In this document: positions 32,237 through 41,710 of the stretch, piece after piece
How the letters are laid out: the number at the start of each line of letters is the position of its first letter
How positions within the stretch are numbered: the stretch's first letter is position 1
The notes under the pieces: model-generated
Seen by the model: only the letters and a program-made list of their open reading frames with translations
Databases searched by the model: none
Told to the model about the DNA's origin: nothing
NCBI GenBank assembly: GCA_947479935.1
Contig: CANKBG010000005.1
Span: 1 to 64,000 of the forward strand
DNA: 64,000 nucleotides
Direction: 5' to 3'
Source of the DNA: Comamonadaceae bacterium
GTDB lineage: Bacteria > Pseudomonadota > Gammaproteobacteria > Burkholderiales > Burkholderiaceae_C
Program-made: the position numbers and the translations under genes

Positions 32237-33060
32237 GTTTCCCAACTTACACGTGTCCCTATTGTTGGGGAGAGGTTCATGAATCAGCAACAGTCTGTAT
32301 GCATTGCTCAAAAGAACTGACAGTTTTTAGGCCTTTGGCCATTCAATTGAAACTGCTTCGCAATGAAATTATTCAACTTCAATCTGAAGTGAAGTTACAA
32401 GCTCAACAATTTGACAATTTTGTCCAAGCAGTCAGCTATCGCTCTGGCTCTCCTAGTGAGGAAACGAGGAATGACAACCTTATGAGCAATGATGATACTT
32501 ATCATCCGCCCCAGCTCTCATTTTTACCCCTCTTTAATCAAGTTGTCCTGGCTTTGTTGGTCATTGGGCTCTCGCATTGGCTGCTTCTATTTGTCTATGA
32601 TGCGCCACCTATTCAACTCAGAATTTGGACTATTTTGTGGCCTGCTTTGCCTGGGTATTTCTTGGCCAAACTAATCGGAAAGCGTGGGCTTTTTCAATTT
32701 CTAATTTCTGTTTTTGTTGGACTTTCGAGTGTGGGACTCATGCTATTCATCACCGCACAAATTGATCAGGTACCTTTCTGGCCAACTAACACCAGAGATT
32801 GGAAAGAGTCTTTTGAATATTCAGCAGCCATTTGCTTGTCTTTCTTCACCGGATATTTAATTTTGAAACAGATTCAAAAAACGAAGTCTGAAAACAACCG
32901 TCGCATCAGTTTGAGTGTTTTGCTAGAAAAAGATAAAAACGGAGAGTACCAAATTGGTCAAATCTCTAAACAAGTCAACTCTCTAATTACCAATATTGCG
33001 CCAATTATTTCAACGGCAACGGCTTTGTTTGCTGGATTGAAAACTTTTACGGGCAATTGA
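32233..33060 (+). CDS. Zinc-ribbon membrane protein
   Basis: A 275-residue protein of unknown function. The N-terminus is a double zinc ribbon: CPYC at residues 8-11 and CMHC at 22-25. A short helical, probably coiled segment (LKLLRNEIIQLQSEVKLQAQ) follows. Then come four predicted membrane helices at about 96-116, 131-150, 155-180 and 195-215. The cytoplasmic tail ends with another hydrophobic stretch (TNIAPIISTATALFAGL). Zinc ribbons at the start of membrane proteins are common in bacterial stress or trafficking proteins. The gene overlaps the Ig-like gene by ATGA, tying it to the caspase locus. The 123 bases downstream hold small inverted repeats but no clear terminator. Confidence 0.65.
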   Translation: MSFPTYTCPYCWGEVHESATVCMHCSKELTVFRPLAIQLKLLRNEIIQLQSEVKLQAQQFDNFVQAVSYRSGSPSEETRNDNLMSNDDTYHPPQLSFLPLFNQVVLALLVIGLSHWLLLFVYDAPPIQLRIWTILWPALPGYFLAKLIGKRGLFQFLISVFVGLSSVGLMLFITAQIDQVPFWPTNTRDWKESFEYSAAICLSFFTGYLILKQIQKTKSENNRRISLSVLLEKDKNGEYQIGQISKQVNSLITNIAPIISTATALFAGLKTFTGN

Positions 33061-33183
33061 AACATCGCATCAGTAGAAATGCGATCGGCCCAACGTTTCT
33101 CATAAAACTTATTAAATACCGGGTATTTTGTGAAATGAGCTTGAGCCTACAAACTCAACTTAGAGGCAACGACATTTCCCTGC

Positions 33184-33918
33184 CTAAAGGCACTTAGCTT
33201 TCAAGTCCATCACCACATTTCGCAAATCATGCGCCCAAACCCGTCGGTCTCGACCATTTGCTGTTTGCAGATCACCAAAATTCACAATCGCTTTGAGATG
33301 TCGTGCATTCAAGGTGCTCCAAACAGAACCTAGCAAAGTATCGTCATCAATATAACGAGCCGCCATGCTGAGGGTGTTGGTTTGGCTGTCGATAAATTGC
33401 AGCGCCATGGGTTGAACGGGCGCATCACCATCAATGGCAGACTGAATGAGGTTGGCATGAAACGGCAAGATGCCCACACCATCACCCGTGGTGCCCTCAG
33501 GAAACACGGCCAACACTTCACCATTTTTCAATGATTGAGCCATGTCTTTCACCATCCGCATGGCGTCTTTGCGCTGGGCGCGCTCGATGTACAAGGTGCC
33601 TCCACCGGTAGCCAAGGTTCCGAGCATGGGCCAGTCGCGCAATTCTGATTTAGAGACAAAGCGGCAATGCCTGGTGGCATGAATGACCAAAATGTCTAAC
33701 CAAGAAATATGGTTGCACACCAACAGTGCAGGACCTTGCATCACAGGCCGCCCACGCACTTCTAAATCAACGCCCCAAATGTGAAGCAACTGCATGGCCC
33801 AGACTTGAACGCGTGCTTCACGCTGCTGCGAATTCAGTTGAGGAAACCGAAAATAAATAGTGGCCCAGCCCACCAACAAATGCCAAACACCACGCAGCAA
33901 TTTAAGAGCTGCGCGCAT
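33184..33918 (-). CDS. plsC: 1-acyl-sn-glycerol-3-phosphate acyltransferase
   Basis: A 244-residue acyltransferase that acylates lysophosphatidate to phosphatidate in phospholipid synthesis, at the inner membrane. The catalytic HX4D motif is NHISWLDIL with His70 and Asp75, and the glycerol-phosphate-binding motif FPEGTTGDG is near residue 140. An N-terminal hydrophobic helix anchors it. It follows the dihydroorotase-like gene by two bases and is probably the last gene of the algH-ruvX-pyrR-pyrB-pyrC'-plsC operon. Specificity for acyl-ACP or acyl-CoA is not visible. Confidence 0.92.
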   Translation of the reverse strand: MRAALKLLRGVWHLLVGWATIYFRFPQLNSQQREARVQVWAMQLLHIWGVDLEVRGRPVMQGPALLVCNHISWLDILVIHATRHCRFVSKSELRDWPMLGTLATGGGTLYIERAQRKDAMRMVKDMAQSLKNGEVLAVFPEGTTGDGVGILPFHANLIQSAIDGDAPVQPMALQFIDSQTNTLSMAARYIDDDTLLGSVWSTLNARHLKAIVNFGDLQTANGRDRRVWAHDLRNVVMDLKAKCL

Positions 33919-33920
33919 GT

Positions 33921-35192
33921 TTAAGCTTGAAAAGCCACTTGCCCACCCACCAAGGTATAGCGGACGCGACCCGGCAACTCGTAACCCGAGAATGGTGTGA
34001 ACTTGCCTTGGCTGCGCAAGGCTTGTGCCGTGACTTGCCAGCTTGCCAGCGGGTCAAAAATACACACATCGGCTGGTGCGCCCGTTTTGATTTGACCGAT
34101 GTCTTTGCACAGCACTTTTGCGGCCCCACTGGTCAGGGTGGCCATGGCGCGAGGCAAAGGTACCTTGTCGTCTTGCGCCCACTTCAGTGCCAGGCTCAGC
34201 AGTAACTCAAGTCCTGTAGCGCCAGGTTCTGCCTCTGCAAAAGGCAATGCTTTTTCATCCTCGCCTACGGGGCAATGATCGGACACCAACGCATCGATGG
34301 TGCCATCGGCCAGGCCCTGCCTGAGGGCTTCCCTGTCCCGTTGTTGACGAAGCGGTGGTGACACGCGCGCACGGCTGTCGAAATAGCCCACATCGGCATC
34401 GGTCAGGTGCAGTGAGTTGATGCTCACATCACAGGTGATAGGCAAACCATCGGCCTTGGCTTGTCGAACTAAAGCCACCCCCGCAGCGCTGCTTAAACGG
34501 CACAAATGAACATGGGCTTTGGTGCTTTTGATCAATTCAAAAATGGTATGCAGTGCAATGGTTTCTGCGGCCACAGGAACCCCTGACAAACCCATGCGTG
34601 TGGCCAAGGGGCCACTGGCAGCCACACCTTTGCCTAAGTGCATTTCTTGGGGTCGCAGCCACACGGTGTAGCCAAAAGAATTGGCGTATTGAAGTGCACG
34701 CTGCAAAACTTGTGTGTTTTCTAAAGCCACTTCTGCTTGCGTAAAGCCAACGCAACCAGCGTCTGCAAGTTGCACCATTTCCGTCAAAATTTCACCCTTC
34801 AAGCCACGGGTTAGCGCTCCCAGCGGCATGACTTTTGAGCGATTGAGTTTTTCTGCTCTGAACCTGAGCATCTCAACCAAACCAGGCTCATCCAAAACGG
34901 GATCGGTATCGGGTGGGCACACCAAGCTGGTGACACCCCCTGCCACTGCAGCTGTCAGCTCGGAGTCGAGCATGCCTTCATGTTCATAACCGGGCTCTCT
35001 GAGGCGAACCGCCAAATCGACCAGCCCCGGCACGACGATGCAACCCTTGGCATCAATGGTTTTTTGCGCTTGAAAACCTTCAGGCGCGTTGCCAATGGCC
35101 ACAATTTTTCCAGCAGAGATGGCTACGTTGGTGATTGCATCCGTGCTGCTTTGCGGGTCAATCAAGCGGCCGCCTTGAATCAAAATTTTCAT
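33921..35192 (-). CDS. Dihydroorotase-like protein, probably non-catalytic (PyrC')
   Basis: A 423-residue amidohydrolase-fold protein of the dihydroorotase family. Active enzymes carry the metal-binding HxH in the context DLHVHLREPG; here the stretch reads DLAVRLREPG with Ala61 and Arg63, so the two metal histidines are missing. Later ligands are also altered (HLCRLSS, SDHCPV). In Pseudomonas an inactive homologue of this kind (pyrC') is needed to assemble aspartate carbamoyltransferase with PyrB, and here pyrB lies directly upstream (44 bases). I therefore infer a structural role in the PyrB holoenzyme; an active PyrC would be encoded elsewhere. The ATG at 35192 gives the expected N-terminus. 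Confidence 0.88.
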   Translation of the reverse strand: MKILIQGGRLIDPQSSTDAITNVAISAGKIVAIGNAPEGFQAQKTIDAKGCIVVPGLVDLAVRLREPGYEHEGMLDSELTAAVAGGVTSLVCPPDTDPVLDEPGLVEMLRFRAEKLNRSKVMPLGALTRGLKGEILTEMVQLADAGCVGFTQAEVALENTQVLQRALQYANSFGYTVWLRPQEMHLGKGVAASGPLATRMGLSGVPVAAETIALHTIFELIKSTKAHVHLCRLSSAAGVALVRQAKADGLPITCDVSINSLHLTDADVGYFDSRARVSPPLRQQRDREALRQGLADGTIDALVSDHCPVGEDEKALPFAEAEPGATGLELLLSLALKWAQDDKVPLPRAMATLTSGAAKVLCKDIGQIKTGAPADVCIFDPLASWQVTAQALRSQGKFTPFSGYELPGRVRYTLVGGQVAFQA

Positions 35193-35236
35193 GGTCTATT
35201 TCTTTCCTTTTTATTTTTTTACTTATTCAAAATGTC

Positions 35237-36199
35237 TTAAGCCTCATTGCCCGCCACGATGCTCATGACCGCCATGCGCACTGCAATGCCAAATGTCACC
35301 TGCGGCAAGATCACGCTTTGCGGACCATCGACCACCGCAGAGTCAATTTCAACACCGCGGTTTATGGGGCCAGGGTGCATCACAATGGCATCGGGTTTGG
35401 CCAGTTGCAATTTTTCAGGGGTAAGGCCAAAGCGTTTGAAGTATTCTTGGCTAGAAGGCAGCAAGGCGCCACTCATGCGCTCATTTTGCAAGCGCAGGGT
35501 AATGACCACATCGCAATTCTTAATCCCATCCTCCAAGTTGTGAAAGACCTTCACACCCATTTGCGACATGTCAGCGGGTACCAAAGTTTGCGGTCCCACC
35601 ACTCGCACTTCAGCACAACCCAATGTGGTCAAGGCATGAATGTCAGAGCGTGCCACGCGGGAGTGAAGCACGTCACCCACAATGGCCACCGTGAGATTGC
35701 TGAAATCTTTTTTGTAGTGACGAATGGTGTACATGTCCAGCAAACCCTGCGTGGGGTGAGCATGCCTGCCATCCCCCGCATTCACCACATGCACGTGCGG
35801 CGCCACGTGCTGCGCAATCAGGTAAGGCGCTCCTGACTCTGAGTGGCGAACCACAAAAATATCGGCCGCCATGGCCGACAAGTTGGCGATGGTGTCGAGC
35901 AAGGATTCACCTTTAGACGCAGAAGATCGTGCAATGTCGAGGTTAATCACATCGGCAGACAAACGCGTGGCCGCAATTCCAAACGTGGTTCGAGTACGTG
36001 TGCTGTTTTCAAAAAACAAATTAAAGACGCTTTTACCTCTCAGCAAAGGAACCTTTTTGACTTCGCGATCACTGACGCTGACAAAATTGGCTGCCGTGTC
36101 CAAGATGTGCGTAAGCATGTCGCGCGACAAGCCCTCCGTGGACAACAGGTGAATGAGTTCACCGTTTTTGTTGAGTTGGGGATTGCGTTTGTAGAGCAT
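35237..36199 (-). CDS. pyrB: Aspartate carbamoyltransferase catalytic subunit
   Basis: A 320-residue ATCase that condenses carbamoyl phosphate and aspartate in the first committed step of pyrimidine synthesis. The carbamoyl-phosphate-binding STRTR motif is at residues 66-70 ([11 protein letters not shown]). The [12 protein letters not shown] and [14 protein letters not shown] motifs are intact. The N-terminus is extended relative to E. coli PyrB, as in the Pseudomonas class A enzymes that bind PyrC'. It sits two bases downstream of pyrR and upstream of the inactive dihydroorotase gene. Confidence 0.97.
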   Translation of the reverse strand: MLYKRNPQLNKNGELIHLLSTEGLSRDMLTHILDTAANFVSVSDREVKKVPLLRGKSVFNLFFENSTRTRTTFGIAATRLSADVINLDIARSSASKGESLLDTIANLSAMAADIFVVRHSESGAPYLIAQHVAPHVHVVNAGDGRHAHPTQGLLDMYTIRHYKKDFSNLTVAIVGDVLHSRVARSDIHALTTLGCAEVRVVGPQTLVPADMSQMGVKVFHNLEDGIKNCDVVITLRLQNERMSGALLPSSQEYFKRFGLTPEKLQLAKPDAIVMHPGPINRGVEIDSAVVDGPQSVILPQVTFGIAVRMAVMSIVAGNEA

Positions 36200-36201
36200 T
36201 G

Positions 36202-36720
36202 TTATTTTTTCCCTGCTGAGCTGTTTTCTTCTTCCACTTCAAAGCTGAATTGGCCATTGTCCAAACGCGCAAGCGCCAGCGATTGCGTATCGGGCAGCGT
36301 CACCCTTGCGGCTGCATAGTCCGCTTGAATGGGCAGTTGACGTCCTCCCCTGTCCACCAATACCGCCAATCTCACATTGGCGGGTCGGCCGTAATCAAAC
36401 AACTCGTTAACCACTGCTCGAATGGTACGGCCGGTGTAGAGCACGTCGTCCAAAATCAGCACATCGGCGCCTTGTATTTCAAACGGCAAGCTGGTTTGCC
36501 CGCCCGCTGACAAGCCGCGTTGTGCAAAATCATCGCGGTGCATGGCCGAAGAAATGCTGCCATGTTTGCCAATCAAGCCCAAATCTTTTTGCAGACGTTC
36601 TGCCAACCAAGCACCGCCTGACGTGATGCCCACCAAACGTGTTTCTGGGGTGCACATGGATCGCACACCCCGCAAGAGTTCGCTGTAAAGCGCCTCTGCA
36701 TTCAAAGCCAATGCACTCAA
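36202..36720 (-). CDS. pyrR: Bifunctional pyr operon regulator / uracil phosphoribosyltransferase
   Basis: A 172-residue PyrR family protein. The PRPP-binding loop is [16 protein letters not shown], with [13 protein letters not shown] earlier. In Gram-positives PyrR attenuates pyr transcripts through RNA binding; in betaproteobacteria its regulatory role is less certain. I chose a TTG start at 36720: a strong AAGGAG ribosome site lies six bases upstream, the TTG overlaps the ruvX stop as TTGA, and the protein then begins [16 protein letters not shown] as expected. The longer frame to 36756 lies inside ruvX. Operon context with pyrB supports the name. Confidence 0.93.
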   Translation of the reverse strand: MSALALNAEALYSELLRGVRSMCTPETRLVGITSGGAWLAERLQKDLGLIGKHGSISSAMHRDDFAQRGLSAGGQTSLPFEIQGADVLILDDVLYTGRTIRAVVNELFDYGRPANVRLAVLVDRGGRQLPIQADYAAARVTLPDTQSLALARLDNGQFSFEVEEENSSAGKK

Positions 36721-37133
36721 GGCAGACTCCTTAAAAATTGTTCCAAAATAATGCAAGCCGATTCGGCGTCGGCGTCTTTTGCGCCATTCGATATAGCCTC
36801 GGTTGTGCTGTATCGCTCATCGACTTCATACACATTCAAACTAAAGCGGCCGCGCAATTGACGTGCAAATTTTTGTGCGCGCAAGGTGTTTTCATGCGAC
36901 GCCCCATCGGGGTGAAATGGCACCCCCACCACCAAGGCATCTGGCGTCCATTCTTTGATGCGTTTTTCAATGTGTTCAAACCGAGCATCGCCCTCGGCTA
37001 CCACTGTGGCCTGCGGCGTGGCTTGTCTCAACATGCGATTGCCCACCGCAACACCGGTGCGTTTGAGGCCAAAATCAAAAGCCAAAAAACTCTGCTGCGA
37101 CGCAGGCACAGTGAGCGCCTGGTCTAGGCTCAT
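36717..37133 (-). CDS. ruvX: Holliday junction resolvase-like / pre-16S rRNA processing nuclease YqgF
   Basis: A 138-residue RNase H-fold protein of the YqgF/RuvX family, implicated in trimming the 5' end of pre-16S rRNA and proposed as a Holliday junction resolvase. The first acidic residue is in FLAFDFGLKRTGVAVGN; VVGVPFHPDG and VDERYSTTEA follow. It overlaps algH by ATGA at the start (ATG at 37133) and pyrR by TTGA at the end. The algH-ruvX-pyrR order is conserved in proteobacteria. Confidence 0.95.
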   Translation of the reverse strand: MSLDQALTVPASQQSFLAFDFGLKRTGVAVGNRMLRQATPQATVVAEGDARFEHIEKRIKEWTPDALVVGVPFHPDGASHENTLRAQKFARQLRGRFSLNVYEVDERYSTTEAISNGAKDADAESACIILEQFLRSLP

Positions 37134-37729
37134 GCGTGGCCTGCCTCGTTGCTCAACATCCAAGCTTGCAAGCCCAAAAGCGCCAGCGCCTTTTCGTATC
37201 GAAGCTCAATGGGTGTATCAAAAATGATGGCCTCATTGGCCTCCACTGTCAGCCAGCTGTTTTCAATAATTTCTGATTCAAGCTGCCCTTCACCCCATGA
37301 GGCATAACCCAGGGTGACCAAAATTCGCTTCGGCCCAGAACCATTGGACAAGGCCTCCAAAACATCTTTGGAGGTGGTCATGGCAAGGCCGCCCGGCACA
37401 CTTAAAGTAGATGCGTAGATGGGTCCATCTTGTTCGGCGTCTTCCGTCACAATGGGTTCGTGCAACACAAATCCGCGCTCGGTTTGAACCGGGCCGCCGT
37501 GCAATACATTGGATTGCAAAAGGTCTTCTCGGCGCAAAGGAAGCTCGACTTTGTCGAATAAATGCCGCAAACTTAATTCTCCGGGCTTGTTGATAATCAA
37601 GCCCATGGCACCCCGCTCAGAGTGTTCACACAAATAAACCACACTCTTGGCAAAAGTAGGGTCCTCCAAACCAGGCATGGCAATCAAAAAATGATGCGAG
37701 AGGTTGGTGGAGGCAAAATCGGCAGACAT
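37130..37729 (-). CDS. YqgE/AlgH family protein
   Basis: A 199-residue protein of the UPF0301 (YqgE/AlgH) family. Recognisable parts are LSHHFLIAMPGLEDPTFAKSV at the start, CEHSERGAMGLIINKP, and LGYASWGEGQLESEI. The biochemical function is not settled; AlgH was linked genetically to alginate regulation in Pseudomonas. It is the first gene of the ruvX-pyr operon and is divergent from the photolyase gene, with 26 bases between the starts. Confidence 0.95.
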   Translation of the reverse strand: MSADFASTNLSHHFLIAMPGLEDPTFAKSVVYLCEHSERGAMGLIINKPGELSLRHLFDKVELPLRREDLLQSNVLHGGPVQTERGFVLHEPIVTEDAEQDGPIYASTLSVPGGLAMTTSKDVLEALSNGSGPKRILVTLGYASWGEGQLESEIIENSWLTVEANEAIIFDTPIELRYEKALALLGLQAWMLSNEAGHA

Positions 37730-37755
37730 GTCCCAATTTTAACGGTCTCAACCCC

Positions 37756-39246
37756 ATGCACAAAACCTTTTCTACCGGCTTGGTCTGGTTTCGACGCGAT
37801 TTACGAGTAGCAGACAACGCTGCTCTGTCCCATGCCCTCATAAACTGCACCAAAGTGCACTGTGTTTTCGTCTTTGACACCACCATTTTGGAAAACTTAC
37901 CCAAGGCCGACCGCCGGGTGGCCTTCATTCGAGAGTCTTTGGTCGATTTGGATGCTCAATTGCGGCAAGAGGCCCAAAAGGCAGGAATTTCGCCCAAAAT
38001 AGCGTCGCAAGTTGGGCTGATCGTGCTGCACGGCAACCCGCACAAAGAAATTCCCCATCTGGCCAAATCGCTAGAGGCTCAGGTGGTTTTTGCCAATCAC
38101 GACGATGAGCCAACTGCGCAAAGTCGCGACGCCCAAGTCAGGGGTGCTTTGGCCAATGCCGGCATTGCCCTTCACACCTACAAAGACCATGTGGTTTTTG
38201 AGCGCCAAGAAGTACTCACTTTGGCCGGCAACCCCTACACGGTGTTCACGCCCTACAAAAACGCTTGGCTCAAGAAGCTTCAAGCGCAAGATTTAGCAGC
38301 TCACCCCGTCCAAGAGCATGCCGCCGCCCTCACCCCTCGGCCCCCCAAGCTTTGCTTACCGGTGCCCACGCTTTCAGCCATCGGCTTTGAAGAAATTGAC
38401 CTCAAAGCCCTTCATTACCAAACTGGCATTTCAGGCGCACAAGCCCTGCTCCAAGACTTTTTGCACCGCATTGACCGGTACGAAGAAACTCGCAATTTCC
38501 CAGCCGTCAAAGGACCCAGTTATTTAAGCGTTCATTTGCGGTTTGGCACCGTTTCCGTCCGGCAATTGGCTCTAGAGGCTTGGCGCAGGTACAAGAGCAG
38601 TGCGGGCGCCAGTGTTTGGCTGGCCGAACTTATTTGGCGAGACTTTTATGCCCAAATTTTGGCCAACTTTCCTCATGTGGCCGAGCGCAGTTTCAAGGCC
38701 GAATACGATGCCATTCAATGGGATCACGGCGCCCATGGCAAGGCATTGTTTGCGGCTTGGTGCGAAGGACGAACGGGCTATCCCTTGGTTGACGCGGCCA
38801 TGGCGCAAATCAATCAAACCGGCTACATGCACAACCGGCTGCGCATGGTGGTGGCATCGTTTCTCACCAAAGATTTAGGGGTCGACTGGCGCTGGGGCGA
38901 AAAATACTTTGCCCAACACCTCATCGACTTTGATTTATCGGCCAACAATGGCGGCTGGCAATGGGCCAGTTCCAGCGGCTGCGATGCCCAGCCTTATTTC
39001 CGAATATTCAACCCCGTCACACAAAGCGAAAAGTTTGATCCGCAGGGTAAATTCATCAAACGCTACCTGCCCCAACTGGCAGGCTTGTCAGCCGCAGATA
39101 TTCATGCGCCATGGGAAGCCAAGCCTCTCGTCCTTGAGGCTGCTGGTTTGGTTTTGGGCAAAGACTACCCCCTGCCCGTGGTCAACCACGCAGAGGCCAG
39201 AGAGACCACCTTGGCGCGATACGCCGTGGTTAAAAAGTCGGCTTAA
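37756..39246 (+). CDS. phrB: Deoxyribodipyrimidine photo-lyase
   Basis: A 496-residue class I CPD photolyase that repairs UV-induced pyrimidine dimers with blue light, using FAD and an antenna chromophore. The N-terminal Rossmann domain starts GLVWFRRDLRVADNAAL. The C-terminal FAD domain contains GRTGYPLVDAAMAQINQTG, HNRLRMVVASFLTKDL, and the DNA- and FAD-binding stretch ANNGGWQWASSSGCDAQPYF. It is divergent from algH, and its stop overlaps the rubredoxin stop in a shared TTAA. Confidence 0.97.
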   Translation: MHKTFSTGLVWFRRDLRVADNAALSHALINCTKVHCVFVFDTTILENLPKADRRVAFIRESLVDLDAQLRQEAQKAGISPKIASQVGLIVLHGNPHKEIPHLAKSLEAQVVFANHDDEPTAQSRDAQVRGALANAGIALHTYKDHVVFERQEVLTLAGNPYTVFTPYKNAWLKKLQAQDLAAHPVQEHAAALTPRPPKLCLPVPTLSAIGFEEIDLKALHYQTGISGAQALLQDFLHRIDRYEETRNFPAVKGPSYLSVHLRFGTVSVRQLALEAWRRYKSSAGASVWLAELIWRDFYAQILANFPHVAERSFKAEYDAIQWDHGAHGKALFAAWCEGRTGYPLVDAAMAQINQTGYMHNRLRMVVASFLTKDLGVDWRWGEKYFAQHLIDFDLSANNGGWQWASSSGCDAQPYFRIFNPVTQSEKFDPQGKFIKRYLPQLAGLSAADIHAPWEAKPLVLEAAGLVLGKDYPLPVVNHAEARETTLARYAVVKKSA

Positions 39247-39416
39247 ATAGCCACCATCTCAAAGTCTTCTTTGCGGGCACCGCATTCAGGACAAGTCCAG
39301 TTCATGGGTACATCCGCCCAAGCAGTGCCAGGGGCAATGCCATCTTCAGGGCAACCAGCGGCCTCGTCGTAAATCCAGCCGCAAATTAAGCACATCCAAG
39401 TTTTAGTATCAGTCAC
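39243..39416 (-). CDS. Rubredoxin
   Basis: A 57-residue protein read from a GTG at 39416 to TAA at 39243. It has the full rubredoxin pattern: two CxxCG knuckles, CLICGWIYDEAAG and CPECGARKEDFEMV, which bind one iron through four cysteines, with the family tryptophan before the second pair. It is a small cytoplasmic electron carrier. Location between phrB and thiD/hemL is common in Burkholderiales. In-frame TGA just upstream of the GTG leaves it as the likely start. Its electron donor and acceptor are not evident. Confidence 0.95.
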   Translation of the reverse strand: MTDTKTWMCLICGWIYDEAAGCPEDGIAPGTAWADVPMNWTCPECGARKEDFEMVAI

Positions 39417-39473
39417 AGTGTGTCACCGGTGTCGAATAGAATGAAAAGATTGTATCGGGCTCAAATGTAACCC

Positions 39474-40415
39474 ATGACTATTTCATTACCTCCGTCGGAC
39501 GCGCCAAACGCAACCCCCGACAGCGAAGACGAAGCAGCCATTGCCTGCGTCTTGGTTTTCAATGCCAGCGACCCTAGCGGCGCAGGCGGCATCAGCGCTG
39601 ACGTTTTGGCCATCGCCTCCGTGGGCGCCCATGCCTTGCCTGTTCTCACGGGCGCCTATGCTCGCGATACTGCCCAAATTTTTGACTTTTTCCCTATGAA
39701 CGAAGAGGCCGTGGGCGACCAAGCTCGTGCCATTCTCGAAGACGTCCCCCCTCAAGTCATCAAAGTTGGCTTTGCGGGCAGTGCTGAAAATTTAAGCATC
39801 ATTGCCGAACTGACCGCAGACTATGACGGCGTGCCCGTGGTCGCTTACATGCCCAATTTGTCGTGGTGGGAAGACGATCAAATCGACCAATACCTCGACG
39901 CTTTTCGCGAACTGCTGCTACCTCAAACCAGCGTTTTGGTGGGGCACCACAGTACTTTGCGCCGATGGTTGCTACCCGATTGGTCCAGCGAAAAAAATCC
40001 AGGTCCTCGCGACATTGCCAAAGCCGCTTCCGAGTTGGGCGTGCCCTACACATTGGTAACGGGTCTTTCTTCAACAGACCAACAAATCGACAATGTATTG
40101 GCCACCCCCGAAACCGTGGTGGGACACGAAAAGTTTGAACGCATCGAGGCCGTTTTCAGTGGTGCTGGCGAAACGCTTTCTGCTGCGTTGGCCGCCTTAA
40201 TTGCTACCGGTCTTGATTTATCTACCGCTGCCAGCGAAGCTTTGCACTACCTCGACAGATGCCTAGACGAGGGTTTTCGCCCAGGGATGGGCCATGTGAT
40301 TCCCGATAGGCTATTCTGGGCTTTACCCGACCCCGATGAAACAGATGACGAGGTCGAAGGCCCCGACATGAATGCCGATTTTTTTGAAATGCCAATCAAT
40401 GACACAAAACACTGA
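39474..40415 (+). CDS. Hydroxymethylpyrimidine/phosphomethylpyrimidine kinase-like protein
   Basis: A 313-residue ribokinase-fold protein annotated as ThiD in related genomes. The substrate-binding start [20 protein letters not shown] fits ThiD, which phosphorylates HMP and HMP-P for thiamine synthesis. However, the catalytic loop usually written GTGCTLSAA reads GAGETLSAA here, so the catalytic Cys is Glu, and the C-terminus has an acidic extension of about 40 residues. Whether it retains ThiD activity is uncertain. It overlaps hemL by 17 bases and is divergent from rubredoxin. Confidence 0.8.
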   Translation: MTISLPPSDAPNATPDSEDEAAIACVLVFNASDPSGAGGISADVLAIASVGAHALPVLTGAYARDTAQIFDFFPMNEEAVGDQARAILEDVPPQVIKVGFAGSAENLSIIAELTADYDGVPVVAYMPNLSWWEDDQIDQYLDAFRELLLPQTSVLVGHHSTLRRWLLPDWSSEKNPGPRDIAKAASELGVPYTLVTGLSSTDQQIDNVLATPETVVGHEKFERIEAVFSGAGETLSAALAALIATGLDLSTAASEALHYLDRCLDEGFRPGMGHVIPDRLFWALPDPDETDDEVEGPDMNADFFEMPINDTKH

Positions 40416-41706
40416 CCTCAACGAGACCCTGTTCGAACGCGCACGCAAAGTGATTCCTGGCGGCGTGAATTCCCCTGTGCGGGCTTTCCGCGCCGTGGGT
40501 GGAACACCGCGTTTTGTAAAGCGTGCAGAAGGCGCCTATTTTTGGGATGCCAACGGCAAAAAATACATCGACTACATCGGTTCATGGGGCCCCATGATCT
40601 TGGGCCACGGCCACCCTGCTGTTTTAGAAGCCGTGCAAAAAGCGGCCCTTGATGGTTTTTCTTTTGGCGCCCCTACCGAACGCGAAGTCGAATTGGTTGA
40701 AGCTCTCCTCAAGCTGGTGCCTTCCATGGAAATGGTGCGCTTGGTCAGCTCGGGCACCGAAGCGGGCATGAGCGCAGTGCGCTTGGCACGCGGCGCCACA
40801 GGACGCAGCAAGTTCATCAAGTTTGAAGGCTGCTACCACGGCCATGCCGATGCCTTGCTGGTCAAAGCCGGTTCAGGCTTGGCCACCTTTGGCAACCCCA
40901 CCAGCGCCGGCGTGCCACCCGAGGTGGTGCAACATACTTTGGTGCTCGAGTACAACAACATTGAGCAACTAGAAGAAGCCTTCAAGATTCATGGACCAGA
41001 GCTGGCCTGCCTCATGATCGAGCCCATTGCCGGCAACATGAACTTTGTGCGCGCCAGCGTGCCCTTCATGAAACGCTGCCGCGAACTGTGCAGCCAATAC
41101 GGCGCGTTGTTGGTGTTTGACGAAGTCATGACGGGTTGCCGAGTAGCCCTAGGCAGCGCGCAAAGCGTTTACGCCAAAAACATTCCTGGCTTCGAGCCCG
41201 ACATGACCGTCATGGGCAAAGTGATTGGCGGTGGCATGCCCTTGGCAGCCTTCGGCGGCAAGCGGGCTGTCATGGAACAGCTCGCACCTTTGGGCCCTGT
41301 TTACCAAGCAGGCACCTTGAGTGGCAACCCTGTGGCCACTGCATGCGGCTTGGCCACATTGGCAGAAATTAGCAAGCCTGGTTTCTTTGATGCTTTAAGC
41401 GCCACAACACGTTCACTGGTCGATGGCCTTACAGCTGCAGCTGTAGCTGAAGGCATTCCGTTTGCTGGCGACAGCGAAGGTGGTATGTTCGGCTTCTTCT
41501 TGTTGCCCACCTTGCCCAGTAACTACCCACAAGTCATGAAAACCGATGGCACCAAGTTCAACACTTTGTTCCATGGTTTGCTAGACCGCGGCGTTTACAT
41601 TGCACCCGCGCTTTATGAAGCTGGCTTTGTCAGCGGCGCACATACCGCACAAGACATTGCAGACACTGTGAGTGCAGCGCGCGAGATCTTCAAGAGCCTG
41701 AATTAA
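40399..41706 (+). CDS. hemL: Glutamate-1-semialdehyde 2,1-aminomutase
   Basis: A 435-residue PLP enzyme that converts glutamate-1-semialdehyde to 5-aminolevulinate in the C5 pathway of haem synthesis. Diagnostic parts are the start [16 protein letters not shown], the active-site lysine in [17 protein letters not shown], and the phosphate-binding [10 protein letters not shown]. The ATG at 40399 ([15 protein letters not shown]) matches the family and overlaps the thiD-like gene by 17 bases. The frame opens at 40372, but that would extend into the upstream gene without a family match. Confidence 0.98.
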   Translation: MTQNTDLNETLFERARKVIPGGVNSPVRAFRAVGGTPRFVKRAEGAYFWDANGKKYIDYIGSWGPMILGHGHPAVLEAVQKAALDGFSFGAPTEREVELVEALLKLVPSMEMVRLVSSGTEAGMSAVRLARGATGRSKFIKFEGCYHGHADALLVKAGSGLATFGNPTSAGVPPEVVQHTLVLEYNNIEQLEEAFKIHGPELACLMIEPIAGNMNFVRASVPFMKRCRELCSQYGALLVFDEVMTGCRVALGSAQSVYAKNIPGFEPDMTVMGKVIGGGMPLAAFGGKRAVMEQLAPLGPVYQAGTLSGNPVATACGLATLAEISKPGFFDALSATTRSLVDGLTAAAVAEGIPFAGDSEGGMFGFFLLPTLPSNYPQVMKTDGTKFNTLFHGLLDRGVYIAPALYEAGFVSGAHTAQDIADTVSAAREIFKSLN

Positions 41707-41710
41707 GTTT

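Noticed and set aside
33064..33085. Seven-base inverted repeat ATCGCAT / ATGCGAT after the zinc-ribbon gene, considered as terminator
   Set aside because: The stem is weak and no T tract follows; intrinsic termination is not supported.
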